This document shows, piece after piece, positions 22,450 to 30,781 of a DNA stretch of 36,705 nucleotides. The notes beneath the pieces were generated by a model that was not told the origin of the DNA, did no database searches, and saw nothing but the letters and a program-made list of their open reading frames with translations. Source of the DNA: JACVRW01 sp036519295 (GTDB lineage: Bacteria; Actinomycetota; Thermoleophilia; Solirubrobacterales; Thermoleophilaceae); contig DATDLN010000051.1 of the NCBI GenBank assembly GCA_036519295.1, positions 1-36,705 of the forward strand. Direction: 5' to 3'. Position numbers and translations under genes: made by a program. Within the stretch, counting starts at the first letter, position 1, and each line of letters starts with the position of its first letter.

Positions 22450-25113
22450 GTGTTTGAGCGCTTCACCGAACGGGCCCGGCAGGTGGTTGTCCTCGCCCAG
22501 GAAGAGGCTCGAATCCTCAAGCACAACTACATCGGTACTGAGCACATCCTGCTCGGCCTCCTGCGCGAAGAGGAGGGGCTCGCAGCGCGCGTCCTCGAGT
22601 CGCTTGACATCACGGTGGAGCGGGTGCGGGCCCAGGTCGTCCGCATCGTCGGCTCCGGTGAGGAGGTCACCTCCGGCCAAATCCCCTTCACACCGCGGGC
22701 GAAGAAGGTGCTCGAACTCGCGCTGCGCGAGGCGCTCAGCCTGGGGCACAACTACATCGGGACCGAGCACATCCTGCTCGGCCTCGTGCGCGAGAACGAG
22801 GGCGTTGCCGCGCGCATCCTGCTCGATTTCGACGCAGATTCCGAGAAGATCCGTAACGAGGTCATCCGCATGCTGTCCGGCCCCGGCGGGCGCCAGGGCC
22901 GCGCCGCCGCGGGCGCCGGCGCCCAGGGCGAGGGCAAGAAGTCGTCCAAGCTCCTAGACCAGTTCGGCCGCAACCTCACCAAGCTGGCCGCCGAGGCCAA
23001 GCTCGACCCCGTCGTCGGGCGCGAGACCGAGATCGAGCGGATCATGCAGATCCTCTCTCGCCGGACGAAGAACAACCCGGTGCTGATCGGTGAGCCGGGC
23101 GTCGGCAAGACCGCGGTGGTCGAGGGCCTCGCCCAGCGCATCACGAGCGGCGAGGTGCCCGAGCTGCTCAAGAACAAGCAGATCTACACGCTCGACCTGG
23201 CCGCGCTGGTCGCGGGCTCGAAGTACCGCGGCGAGTTCGAGGAGCGCCTGAAGAAGGTGATGAAGGAGATCACCCAGCGCGGCGACATCATCCTGTTCAT
23301 CGACGAGCTGCACAACCTCGTCGGCGCGGGCGCCGCCGAGGGCGCGATCGACGCGGCAAGCATCCTGAAGCCGGCGCTGGCGCGCGGCGAGCTGCAGACG
23401 ATCGGCGCCACCACACTCGACGAGTACCGCAAGTACCTCGAGCGCGATTCGGCGCTCGAGCGGCGCTTCCAGCAGATCCGGGTCGACCAGCCGACGACCG
23501 AGGAGACCGTCCAGATCCTCAAGGGCCTGCGCGACCGCTACGAGCAGCACCACCGCGTCGGGATCACCGACGAGGCGCTCGGAGCGGCCGCGGAGCTGGC
23601 CGACCGCTACATCTCCGACCGCTTCCTCCCCGACAAGGCGATCGACCTCATCGACGAGGCCGCCTCTCGCGCGCGCATCAAGTCGATGACGGCCCCGCCG
23701 GTGTACCGCGACCTCGAGGAGGAGATCGAGACCACTCGCCGCGACAAGGAGGCCGCGATCGAGGCGCAGGAGTTCGAGAAGGCCGCGAACCTGCGCGACA
23801 AGGAGCGCCAGCTGACGAACAAGAAGCGCGAGCTGGAGGAGCAGTGGCGCTCGGGCGAGTCGGGCGAGCGGCCCGAGATCGGCGAGGAGGCCATCGCGGA
23901 CATCGTCTCCATGTGGACGGGCATCCCGGTGTTCAAGCTCACCGAGGCCGAGACGCAGAAGCTCATGCGCATGGAGGAGGAGCTCCACAAGCGGGTGATC
24001 GGGCAGGACGCCGCGATCGAGGCGGTCTCGAAGGCGATCCGCCGCTCCCGCGCCGGGCTCAAGGACCCGAAGCGCCCGACCGGCTCGTTCATCTTCCTGG
24101 GGCCGAGCGGCGTCGGGAAGACCGAGCTGGCGCGCACCCTCGCCGAGTTTCTGTTCGGCGACGAGGACGCGATGGTGCGCATCGACATGTCGGAGTACAT
24201 GGAGAAGCACTCCGTGTCGCGGCTAGTTGGCTCCCCGCCCGGCTACATCGGATACGACGAGGGCGGCCAGCTCACCGAGGCCGTGCGGCGCAAGCCGTAC
24301 AGCGTGCTCCTGCTCGACGAGATCGAGAAGGCGCACCCGGACGTGTTCAACATCCTGCTCCAGATCCTGGAGGACGGCCGGCTCACCGATGCCCAGGGCC
24401 GCACCGTCGACTTCCGCAACTCGATCGTGATCATGACCTCGAACGTGGGCGCGTCGGAGATCGCCAAGAACACCGGCATCGGGTTCACGGTCGGCGACGA
24501 GACCGGCATCACCTACGAGGACATGAAGAACCGGATCATGGGTGAGCTCAAGAAGGTCTTCCGGCCCGAGTTCCTCAACCGGATCGACGAGGTGATCGTC
24601 TTCCACAAGCTCACGAAGGAGGAGATCACCGAGATCGTCGAGCTTCTCCTCAAGCGGATCCGCGAGTCGCTGGCCGAGCGCGAGCTGTCGCTCAACCTCA
24701 CCGGCGGCGCGGCGGACTTCCTCGTCGAGCAGGGCTGGGACCCGGCAATGGGCGCGCGCCCGCTGCGCCGGGCCATCCAGCGCTTCATCGAGGATCCGCT
24801 GGCGGACGAGGTGCTCTCCCAGTCGATGCCGCCGGGCTCCACGGTGGAGATCGATCGCTTGAGCGATGACGAGCGGGCCAAGCTCGCCGAGTCCACGGAC
24901 GGCGATGTGAAGGAGATGAAGATCACGGTCATGAAGCCGCGCGAGCGCGAGGCCGTGGGCGTTGGGGCGAAGCGCGGCGAGGGTGAGGGGTCGGACCAGC
25001 CCACGCCGGAGGAGCCGTCGCGCTCGGGCGACCTGCCCGACGACCCCGATGTTCTGCCCGAGATCCCGGACGCGCCGCCGGCGCCCGAGGGCGAGGGCGA
25101 ATCCCGCGAGTAG
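22450..25113 (+). CDS. clpC: ATP-dependent Clp protease ATP-binding subunit ClpC
   Basis: 887 residues. Hexameric unfoldase feeding ClpP. Two Clp_N repeats share KHNYIGTEHILLGLLREE and GHNYIGTEHILLGLVREN. The first AAA module has Walker A GEPGVGKT (214-221) and LFIDELHNLVGAG. The middle domain has a UVR-type motif (AIEAQEFEKAANLRDKERQL), and the second module has GPSGVGKT (551-558). The ClpP-docking IGF tripeptide is at 677-679. The last 40 residues (PTPEEPSRSGDLPDDPDVL) are Pro/Asp/Glu-rich and probably disordered, longer than in mycobacterial ClpC1 as I recall. GTG start; the upstream ribosome site is weak (AAGAGAG). Confidence 0.97.
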   Translation: MFERFTERARQVVVLAQEEARILKHNYIGTEHILLGLLREEEGLAARVLESLDITVERVRAQVVRIVGSGEEVTSGQIPFTPRAKKVLELALREALSLGHNYIGTEHILLGLVRENEGVAARILLDFDADSEKIRNEVIRMLSGPGGRQGRAAAGAGAQGEGKKSSKLLDQFGRNLTKLAAEAKLDPVVGRETEIERIMQILSRRTKNNPVLIGEPGVGKTAVVEGLAQRITSGEVPELLKNKQIYTLDLAALVAGSKYRGEFEERLKKVMKEITQRGDIILFIDELHNLVGAGAAEGAIDAASILKPALARGELQTIGATTLDEYRKYLERDSALERRFQQIRVDQPTTEETVQILKGLRDRYEQHHRVGITDEALGAAAELADRYISDRFLPDKAIDLIDEAASRARIKSMTAPPVYRDLEEEIETTRRDKEAAIEAQEFEKAANLRDKERQLTNKKRELEEQWRSGESGERPEIGEEAIADIVSMWTGIPVFKLTEAETQKLMRMEEELHKRVIGQDAAIEAVSKAIRRSRAGLKDPKRPTGSFIFLGPSGVGKTELARTLAEFLFGDEDAMVRIDMSEYMEKHSVSRLVGSPPGYIGYDEGGQLTEAVRRKPYSVLLLDEIEKAHPDVFNILLQILEDGRLTDAQGRTVDFRNSIVIMTSNVGASEIAKNTGIGFTVGDETGITYEDMKNRIMGELKKVFRPEFLNRIDEVIVFHKLTKEEITEIVELLLKRIRESLAERELSLNLTGGAADFLVEQGWDPAMGARPLRRAIQRFIEDPLADEVLSQSMPPGSTVEIDRLSDDERAKLAESTDGDVKEMKITVMKPREREAVGVGAKRGEGEGSDQPTPEEPSRSGDLPDDPDVLPEIPDAPPAPEGEGESRE

Positions 25114-25138
25114 CGCCGCGGAGCAGATACGAGACTGA

Positions 25139-25167
25139 GACGAGCCCCGCCCCCGGCGGGGCTCGTC
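25139..25167 (+). terminator. Strong hairpin terminator after clpC
   Basis: GACGAGCCCCGC (25139-25150) and its exact complement (25156-25167) make a 12-bp stem with a CCCCG loop, 25 bases after the clpC stop. No T-tract follows. Confidence 0.7.
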
Positions 25168-25248
25168 GCCTAAGGGCAGGAATACGCGGATGAGAGACGG
25201 CGTCCGTGTTGCTGGACACCCTTTCTGCGGAGGATAAGACTAGGCACC

Positions 25249-28200
25249 ATGGCCCAAAAGCTCGCGCCCACAGCGGTCGCTGCGCCGCGCGCCTCCGGAC
25301 GGCCGTTCGTGGGGCGAACGGGAGAGCTCGGCGAGCTCCGCGGCGCGCTCGACGAGGCGCACGACGGGCGCGGGCTCCTGGTCCTCCTGAGCGGCGAGCC
25401 GGGGATCGGCAAGACGCGCCTGATGCAGGAGGCCGCCCGGGAGGCCGGCGAGCGCGGCTGGCGGGTGGCGGCCGGGCGCTGCTGGGAGGAGGGCGGCGCG
25501 CCCGCGTACTGGCCGTGGATCCAGGCCGTACGGGCGCTCGGCGGCGACGTCGAGCGTTTTGCCGCGGCCGCCGGTGGATCGGGCGATCCCGAGACCGAGC
25601 GCTTCCGCCTCTTCGACGCGGCCGGACAGTTCCTGGTCGACGCCGCACGCGACCGCCCGCTCATGGTCGTTCTGGACGACCTCCACGCGGCTGACGCTCC
25701 GTCCCTCGTGCTGCTCCGGTTCGTGAGCGAGGCGATCTCGGACGCTCCAATCCTCGTCGTCGGCTCCTACCGCGAGCGCGAGGTGCGACTCCACGACCGC
25801 CGCGAGTCGTTCGCCGAGTTGATCCGCCTCGCCACGCGGATTTCGCTCACGGGCCTGAGCGTCGACGACGTGGAGGCCTACCTGGCTGGCGTCACGGGTC
25901 ACGAGCCCTCTCGATCCATGTCGGAGCGCGTTCACACGCTCACCGGCGGCAACCCGTTCTTCCTCGGCGAGGTTGCTCGGGTGGTCGCGCACGACGGCTT
26001 GACTGGAGCCGATGCCGGTCTCGACCCCGTGGGCCGCGTCCCGGACGAGGTCCGCACGCTCCTCCGCCGTCGAATGGCCGATTTGCCGGACGAGACGGTC
26101 GGGGCGCTGCGCGTGGCCGCCGTGATCGGCCGTGAGTTCCACCTCCGCGTGCTGGAGCGAACGAGCCCGCTGAACGTCGCGCGTCTGCTCGAGGTCCTCG
26201 CCGAGGCAGCCGACGCAGGGGTGGTCTCGGAGGACCCCGCCATCCCGCGGCGGTACGCGTTCGTCCACGAGCTCGTCCGGGAGACGCTGTACGACGACCT
26301 GGCGCCGGCGAGGCGCCTCGAGCTCCACCGGACCATCGGCGCGGTGCTCGAGGAGCTCTACCGGGGCGATCTCGATCCGCACCTCTCGGAGATCGCGCAC
26401 CATCTCTCCCTTGCGGCGCCCGTGGGAGACGTCGGGGAGGCGATCGACTATCTGGTTCGGGCCGGGGACCGGGCGGCGGGCATCCTCGCCTATGAGGAGG
26501 CGGGCGTGCACTACGAGCGGGCGCTCGACCTCCTCGGCGCGGCTGAGGCGGCCTCGCAGGAACGCCGCTGCGAGCTCCTCCTGCGACTTGGTGACGCTCG
26601 CTGGCGGGCCGGCGACACGCGCGCCGCACGCGCCAGCTTCGAGGAGGCCGCGGAACTCGCCCGCCGCCTGGGCGACGGCGAGATGCTTGCCCGCGCCGCC
26701 CTCGGCTACGTGATCGGGCTGGGCGGCTTCCTGCTGTTCGCCCGGTTCGAGGCGGGGGCGACGGGTATGGGACTGCTCGAGGAGGCGCTCGCCGCGCTTC
26801 CGCCGGAGGACAGCCCGCTTCGGGCGCGGGTGTTGGCGCGGCTCGCCGTGGAGATGTACTCGTCGAACGAGGTGGAGCGGCGTCTCGAGGTGTCGGGCGA
26901 GGCCATCGAGATGTCGCGGCGGCTCGAGGACTCGGAGGCGCTCGTCACGGCCCTTCACGCGCGTCACTGGGCGCTGGGGGCGCCCGAGATGGTGCACGAG
27001 CGGCTCGACAAGACCGAGGAAATGCTCGCCGTGGCCGCCGAGCTGGGAAACCAGGAGCTCGCCTTCCTCGCGCACAATGCCCGCTTCCATTGCCTCCTCG
27101 AGTTGTGCGACGGCCCGGGCGTGGACGCCGAGATTGCGGCCATGCGGGACCTGGCCGAGCGGATTCAGCAGCCCTTCTACCGCTGGCACGGGGTCTGCCT
27201 GCAGGTCATTCGCGCCACTCTCGACGGGCGCTTCGACGACGCCGAACGGCTGGCGCGCGAGGCCCTTCGCATAGCCCGCCTCAGGCACAGCGAGTACGCG
27301 GCCTACGTCTACGAGTACGCGCAGATGGTCGCTATTCGCTGGGCCCAGGGCCGGCTCGACGAATACTGGCCCGAGATCGCCCAGCACGGCGAGCGTTTCC
27401 TCTGGATCCCGCGCTGGCGCGACGCGCTCGCGGCCGCCGACCGCCGCGACCGCAGGATGGCCGCGGCGGAGATCGCGCGGCATTCCGGCAGCGGGTTCAC
27501 CGACATTCCCAGGGACGGCTTCTGGCTCCTGCGCCTGTGCTCGCTCACCCACGCGTGCATCCTGGTCGGCGAGGAGAGGGCTGCCAGGCGACTCTACGAT
27601 CTCCTGCTCCCCTTTGCCGACCGCAACGCCGTCTCACTCAGCCAGCAGCCCCTGGGCCCGGTGGCCCTGCGGCTGGCGATGCTCGCCGCCATGGTCGAGC
27701 GGTGGGAGGATGCGGAGCGCCACTTCGAGACGGCGCTGGCTCGCTGCGACCTGCTCGGAGCCAGGGCCATCCGCGCCCGGGTACTCCTCGAGTACGGGCG
27801 GGCGCTGGCCGCGCGCTCCGGTGACGGGGACGACGAGCGCGCCGCCGCCCTGCTCGACGACGCGAAGCGGCTCGGCGAGGACCTCGGCCTCGAGGGGGTG
27901 CTGCGCCGTATCGCAGCGCTGGCGCCGGTCGCCGAGCTTCGGCCGCGCCCGAGCGGCGCGGAGGCGCGGCTCACCCGGGAGGGCGACTTCTGGACGATCG
28001 CGTACGCGGGGAAGACGATGCGGCTGCGCGACGTCAAGGGGCTGCGGTACATCGCCTTCCTCCTCGCCGCCCCCGGCACGGAGGTCCACGTCCTCGAGCT
28101 GGTGGCGGCTGCGGAGGGATCGCCGCGCGGCGCCGCCCCGCCGGTGGGCGATGGCCTGCGCAGCGCAAGGCCGGCGGATCTCGGGCCGATGCTCGATCGG

Positions 28201-28542
28201 CGGGCCAGGGAGGAGTACCGGGCACGACTCGAGGATCTGCGGAGCGAGCTCGAGGAGGCCCGGAGCTTCGCCGACGACGAGCGGGCCGCGAGGCTCGAGG
28301 AGGAGATCGACGCCCTCGTCGAGGAGCTCGCGCGAGCGGCGGGACTCGGTGGCCGCGACCGGCCGCTGTCCTCGCCCGCGGAGCGAGCTCGCGTGAACGT
28401 GACGAAGGCCATCAGGACCGCGATCAAGCTGCTCGAGAAGCAGTCACCCGATCTCGCGGACCACCTGACGGCATCCATCCGCACCGGCCGCTTCTGCTCC
28501 TACGCGCCGCCCGGCGAGGCGCCGCCGCGCTGGGTGCTCTGA
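25249..28542 (+). CDS. Large STAND-type ATPase regulator with helical repeats and an uncharacterised C-terminal module
   Basis: 1097 residues. The N-terminal NTPase has Walker A GEPGIGKT (49-56), Walker B LMVVLDDLH (138-146), a sensor-like ILVVGSYRERE and the winged GNPFFLGEVAR segment, as in MalT/AfsR-like regulators. A long stretch of TPR-like helix pairs follows (about 390-900). Instead of a LuxR helix-turn-helix, the last 180 residues read FWTIAYAGKTMRLRDVKGLRYIAFLL, then a coiled coil (RLEDLRSELEEARSF) and GLGGRDRPLSSPAERARVNV. I know this tail from other actinobacterial STAND proteins but not its function; its start resembles a winged-helix fold. Cytosolic. The BBE-like oxidase follows 79 bases downstream. 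Confidence 0.82.
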   Translation: MAQKLAPTAVAAPRASGRPFVGRTGELGELRGALDEAHDGRGLLVLLSGEPGIGKTRLMQEAAREAGERGWRVAAGRCWEEGGAPAYWPWIQAVRALGGDVERFAAAAGGSGDPETERFRLFDAAGQFLVDAARDRPLMVVLDDLHAADAPSLVLLRFVSEAISDAPILVVGSYREREVRLHDRRESFAELIRLATRISLTGLSVDDVEAYLAGVTGHEPSRSMSERVHTLTGGNPFFLGEVARVVAHDGLTGADAGLDPVGRVPDEVRTLLRRRMADLPDETVGALRVAAVIGREFHLRVLERTSPLNVARLLEVLAEAADAGVVSEDPAIPRRYAFVHELVRETLYDDLAPARRLELHRTIGAVLEELYRGDLDPHLSEIAHHLSLAAPVGDVGEAIDYLVRAGDRAAGILAYEEAGVHYERALDLLGAAEAASQERRCELLLRLGDARWRAGDTRAARASFEEAAELARRLGDGEMLARAALGYVIGLGGFLLFARFEAGATGMGLLEEALAALPPEDSPLRARVLARLAVEMYSSNEVERRLEVSGEAIEMSRRLEDSEALVTALHARHWALGAPEMVHERLDKTEEMLAVAAELGNQELAFLAHNARFHCLLELCDGPGVDAEIAAMRDLAERIQQPFYRWHGVCLQVIRATLDGRFDDAERLAREALRIARLRHSEYAAYVYEYAQMVAIRWAQGRLDEYWPEIAQHGERFLWIPRWRDALAAADRRDRRMAAAEIARHSGSGFTDIPRDGFWLLRLCSLTHACILVGEERAARRLYDLLLPFADRNAVSLSQQPLGPVALRLAMLAAMVERWEDAERHFETALARCDLLGARAIRARVLLEYGRALAARSGDGDDERAAALLDDAKRLGEDLGLEGVLRRIAALAPVAELRPRPSGAEARLTREGDFWTIAYAGKTMRLRDVKGLRYIAFLLAAPGTEVHVLELVAAAEGSPRGAAPPVGDGLRSARPADLGPMLDRRAREEYRARLEDLRSELEEARSFADDERAARLEEEIDALVEELARAAGLGGRDRPLSSPAERARVNVTKAIRTAIKLLEKQSPDLADHLTASIRTGRFCSYAPPGEAPPRWVL

Positions 28543-28621
28543 GCCTCGATCGCCGGGCGGCACAACTGTTCCGTCGTGATTCACGCCTAGTAGGTAACTG
28601 GTCCAACCGGAGAGGAGAAGC

Positions 28622-30019
28622 ATGAGCACTTTGGCCACAGCGGCGGAGGCTGCCCGCCGGGAGCTTGGGAGCGCGTTCGGCGGACAGCTGATCGGGCCCG
28701 AGGACGCCGAATACCCGGAGGCCCGCAAGGTCTACAACGCGATGATCGACAGGCGGCCGGCGCTGATCGCGCGCTGCACGAGCGCGGACGACGTCGCCGG
28801 GGTGGTCCGTTTCGCACGAAACCACCAGCTCGACCTGGCCGTCCGCGGAGGCGGGCACAACGGCGCCGGGCTGGGGACCGTCGAGGACGGCGTCGTGATC
28901 GATCTCTCGCCGCTCAGCGAGGTCGAGGTCGATCCAGACGCCCGCACGGTTCGGGTAGGCGGCGGATGCACCTGGGGCGAGGTCGATCGCGCCACGAACG
29001 AGCACGGCCTCGCCACGCCCAGCGGGATCATCTCGACGACGGGAGTCGGGGGCCTGACCCTCGGCGGCGGTCTTGGCCACCTCACGCGCAAGTGCGGCCT
29101 TGCGATCGACAACCTGCTCGAGGCCGAGATGGTGCTGGCGAGCGGCGAGCGCATCCGTGTGAGCGCCGACGAGCACCCCGACCTCTACTGGGCGATCCGC
29201 GGCGGCGGCGGCAACTTCGGCGTGGTCACCTCCTTCCAGTTCCGGCTCCACGAGGTGGGCACGGTCATCGGCGGCCCGACCTTCTGGCCCGTCGAGCTCA
29301 GCGCCGAGGTCCTCTCCGCCTACCGCGAGTTCCTGCCGAACGCGCCCCGCGAGCTGAACGGCTTCTTCGCCTTCGCCACGGTGCCGCCGGCGCCGCCGTT
29401 CCCCGAGGAGATCCACCTGCACAAGGTCTGCGGGGTCGTCTGGTGTTACGTCGGCGGCGAGGAAGAGGCGGCGAAAGCCATGGCGCCGCTGCTGGAAGCG
29501 ACGCCCGAACCGCTCCTGCACGGGGTTCACGCGATGCCCTACCCGGCGCTGCAGAGCGCCTTCGACGGGCTCTATCCGCACGGGGACCAGTGGTACTGGC
29601 GCGCCGACTTCGTCAAGGAGATCCCCGACGAGGCCGTCGATATCCACGCCAAGTTCGGCGCCGAGATGCCGACCCTGAAGTCGACGATGCACCTGTACCC
29701 GATCGACGGCGCCGCCCATGACGTGGCTTCGTCCGACACGGCCTGGAGCTACCGCGACGCGAACTGGGCCACCACGTACGCGGGCGTCGACCCCGATCCG
29801 GCCAACGTGGACGCCATCCGGAAGTGGAGCATCGACTACTTCGACGCCCTGCATCCGCACTCGGCCGGCGGCGCCTACGTGAACATGATGATGGACGAGG
29901 GCCAGGATCGGGTCCGCGCCAGCTACCGCGACAACTACGACCGCCTCGCACGAGTCAAGGCGACGTATGACCCCGACAACCTGTTCCACGTCAACCAGAA
30001 CATCGAGCCGAAGGCATAG
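28622..30019 (+). CDS. FAD-dependent oxidase, berberine-bridge-enzyme-like (paralogue 1)
   Basis: 465 residues. The FAD_binding_4 (PCMH) fold is clear: AVRGGGHNGAGLG with the histidine that usually carries covalent FAD, TTGVGGLTLGGGLGHLTRK, then IRGGGGNFGVVTSFQFRLH. The BBE tail is present (YVNMMMDEG, NYDRLARVKATYDPDNLFHVNQNI). The second covalent site of plant BBE (a Cys before VGVGGH) is Ser/Thr here, so at most one covalent link is expected. No signal peptide, hence cytosolic. Substrates of such enzymes are sugars, alkaloids or polyketides; unknown here. ATG with GAGGAG (28612-28617) four bases before it. Confidence 0.88.
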   Translation: MSTLATAAEAARRELGSAFGGQLIGPEDAEYPEARKVYNAMIDRRPALIARCTSADDVAGVVRFARNHQLDLAVRGGGHNGAGLGTVEDGVVIDLSPLSEVEVDPDARTVRVGGGCTWGEVDRATNEHGLATPSGIISTTGVGGLTLGGGLGHLTRKCGLAIDNLLEAEMVLASGERIRVSADEHPDLYWAIRGGGGNFGVVTSFQFRLHEVGTVIGGPTFWPVELSAEVLSAYREFLPNAPRELNGFFAFATVPPAPPFPEEIHLHKVCGVVWCYVGGEEEAAKAMAPLLEATPEPLLHGVHAMPYPALQSAFDGLYPHGDQWYWRADFVKEIPDEAVDIHAKFGAEMPTLKSTMHLYPIDGAAHDVASSDTAWSYRDANWATTYAGVDPDPANVDAIRKWSIDYFDALHPHSAGGAYVNMMMDEGQDRVRASYRDNYDRLARVKATYDPDNLFHVNQNIEPKA

Positions 30020-30020
30020 C

Positions 30021-30158
30021 GCCGTACGCGACCTCCTGGACGCCGTCGCGGGCCACGCGGCCGACTACCTCGAGTCGCTCCCACAGCGACCCGTGGAAGC
30101 CGCACTCGGCCCGTCGGCGGCGCGGGAGGCGCTGCGGGCGACAATGCCGGACGTGCGG
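30021..30158 (+). pseudogene. N-terminal stump of a PLP-dependent (aromatic amino acid type) decarboxylase
   Basis: In the frame starting at 30021: AVRDLLDAVAGHAADYLESL, then PQRPVEAALGPSAAREALRA. The 'AADYL.SL..RPV' segment is the characteristic first region of group II PLP decarboxylases. After about 45 codons the likeness stops (MPDVRREASTRR) and the palindromic repeat at 30190 follows. There is no start codon at the front and no catalytic domain anywhere. It begins two bases after the oxidase stop, so the original gene may have been co-transcribed with it. Family call from memory of the pattern; moderately sure. Confidence 0.5.
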
Positions 30159-30189
30159 CGCGAAGCCTCGACGCGGCGCGAACCCCGAC

Positions 30190-30232
30190 GCGTTCGACCT
30201 GACGCGGCCATAAGCAGCAGAAGGTCGAACGC
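30190..30232 (+). repeat. Palindromic intergenic repeat, copy A
   Basis: GCGTTCGACCT (30190-30200) and AGGTCGAACGC (30222-30232) are a perfect 11-bp inverted repeat around a 21-base core containing CATAAGCAGCAG. The copy at 35172-35216 is the same element in the opposite orientation, with matching core segments (CCGCG, TGCTGC on its plus strand). Confidence 0.75.
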
Positions 30233-30255
30233 ATTCCACACGACCGCCATGGAGC

Positions 30256-30710
30256 GTGTTGGTGCGGCTGGATGATCCACATCCGAGCAGCACTGCCGCC
30301 GCCGTCGTGGGGCTCGTCCTCGATGCGGTGAACCGCCGCGACGCCGACGCCCTCGTCGAGCTCCTCGACCCCGACGTCGAGCTCTTCCCGATACTCGCCT
30401 CGCTCGAGGGCGGCTACCGGGGGCACGCCGGCGCGAGGCGCTGGCTTCGCTCGCTCGAGCTCGACTGGGAGGTCTACGAAACGAGGCTCGAGCGGGTCTT
30501 GGATTTCGGCCCTCGGCGCTGGGACTCGGCGGCTGGGATGCTCGGGGCCGTACGAGCGGCGTCGAGCTTCACACGCAGCCCGGGGCCTGGCACGCGCGAG
30601 TCCGGGAGGGGCGGGTCGTGTGGTGGCGTACCTACACGGACCGGGCGGAGGCGCTCCGGAGCCTGGCGCGAGTGGAAGCCGAGCCGGTCCCCGTGGGCAG
30701 CGCGACCTGA
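30256..30710 (+). pseudogene. SnoaL/NTF2-like protein with a one-base frameshift
   Basis: The frame from GTG 30256 gives VVGLVLDAVNRRDADALVEL, LLDPDVELFPI, GYRGHAGARRWLRSL and ERVLDFG, a typical SnoaL-like start. Near 30510-30517 the likeness moves to the frame one base back, which reads ALGLGGWDARGRTSGVEL, then WHARVREGRVVWWRTYTDRAEAL and stops at TGA 30708-30710. Restoring one C in GGCCCTCGG joins the two halves into a normal 151-residue SnoaL-like protein. Members are small cone-shaped proteins, some cyclases or isomerases, many unknown. Either a young pseudogene or a sequencing slip. The first half stays open into the LuxR gene in the original frame, which is accidental. Confidence 0.65.
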
Positions 30711-30757
30711 CTGCGGGCGTCCAGCTCGCGCTGGCGCCCCCGATCGTGCTCATGGCA

Positions 30758-30781
30758 CCATGGGCTGCGAACAGCCCATGG
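30758..30781 (+). promoter_or_regulatory. Perfect 10-bp hairpin over the start of the LuxR-TPR gene
   Basis: CCATGGGCTG (30758-30767) pairs with CAGCCCATGG (30772-30781) around CGAA. Both possible start codons (ATG 30760 and ATG 30778) lie in the stem, so the structure could hide the start or mark the end of the upstream transcript. Confidence 0.5.
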
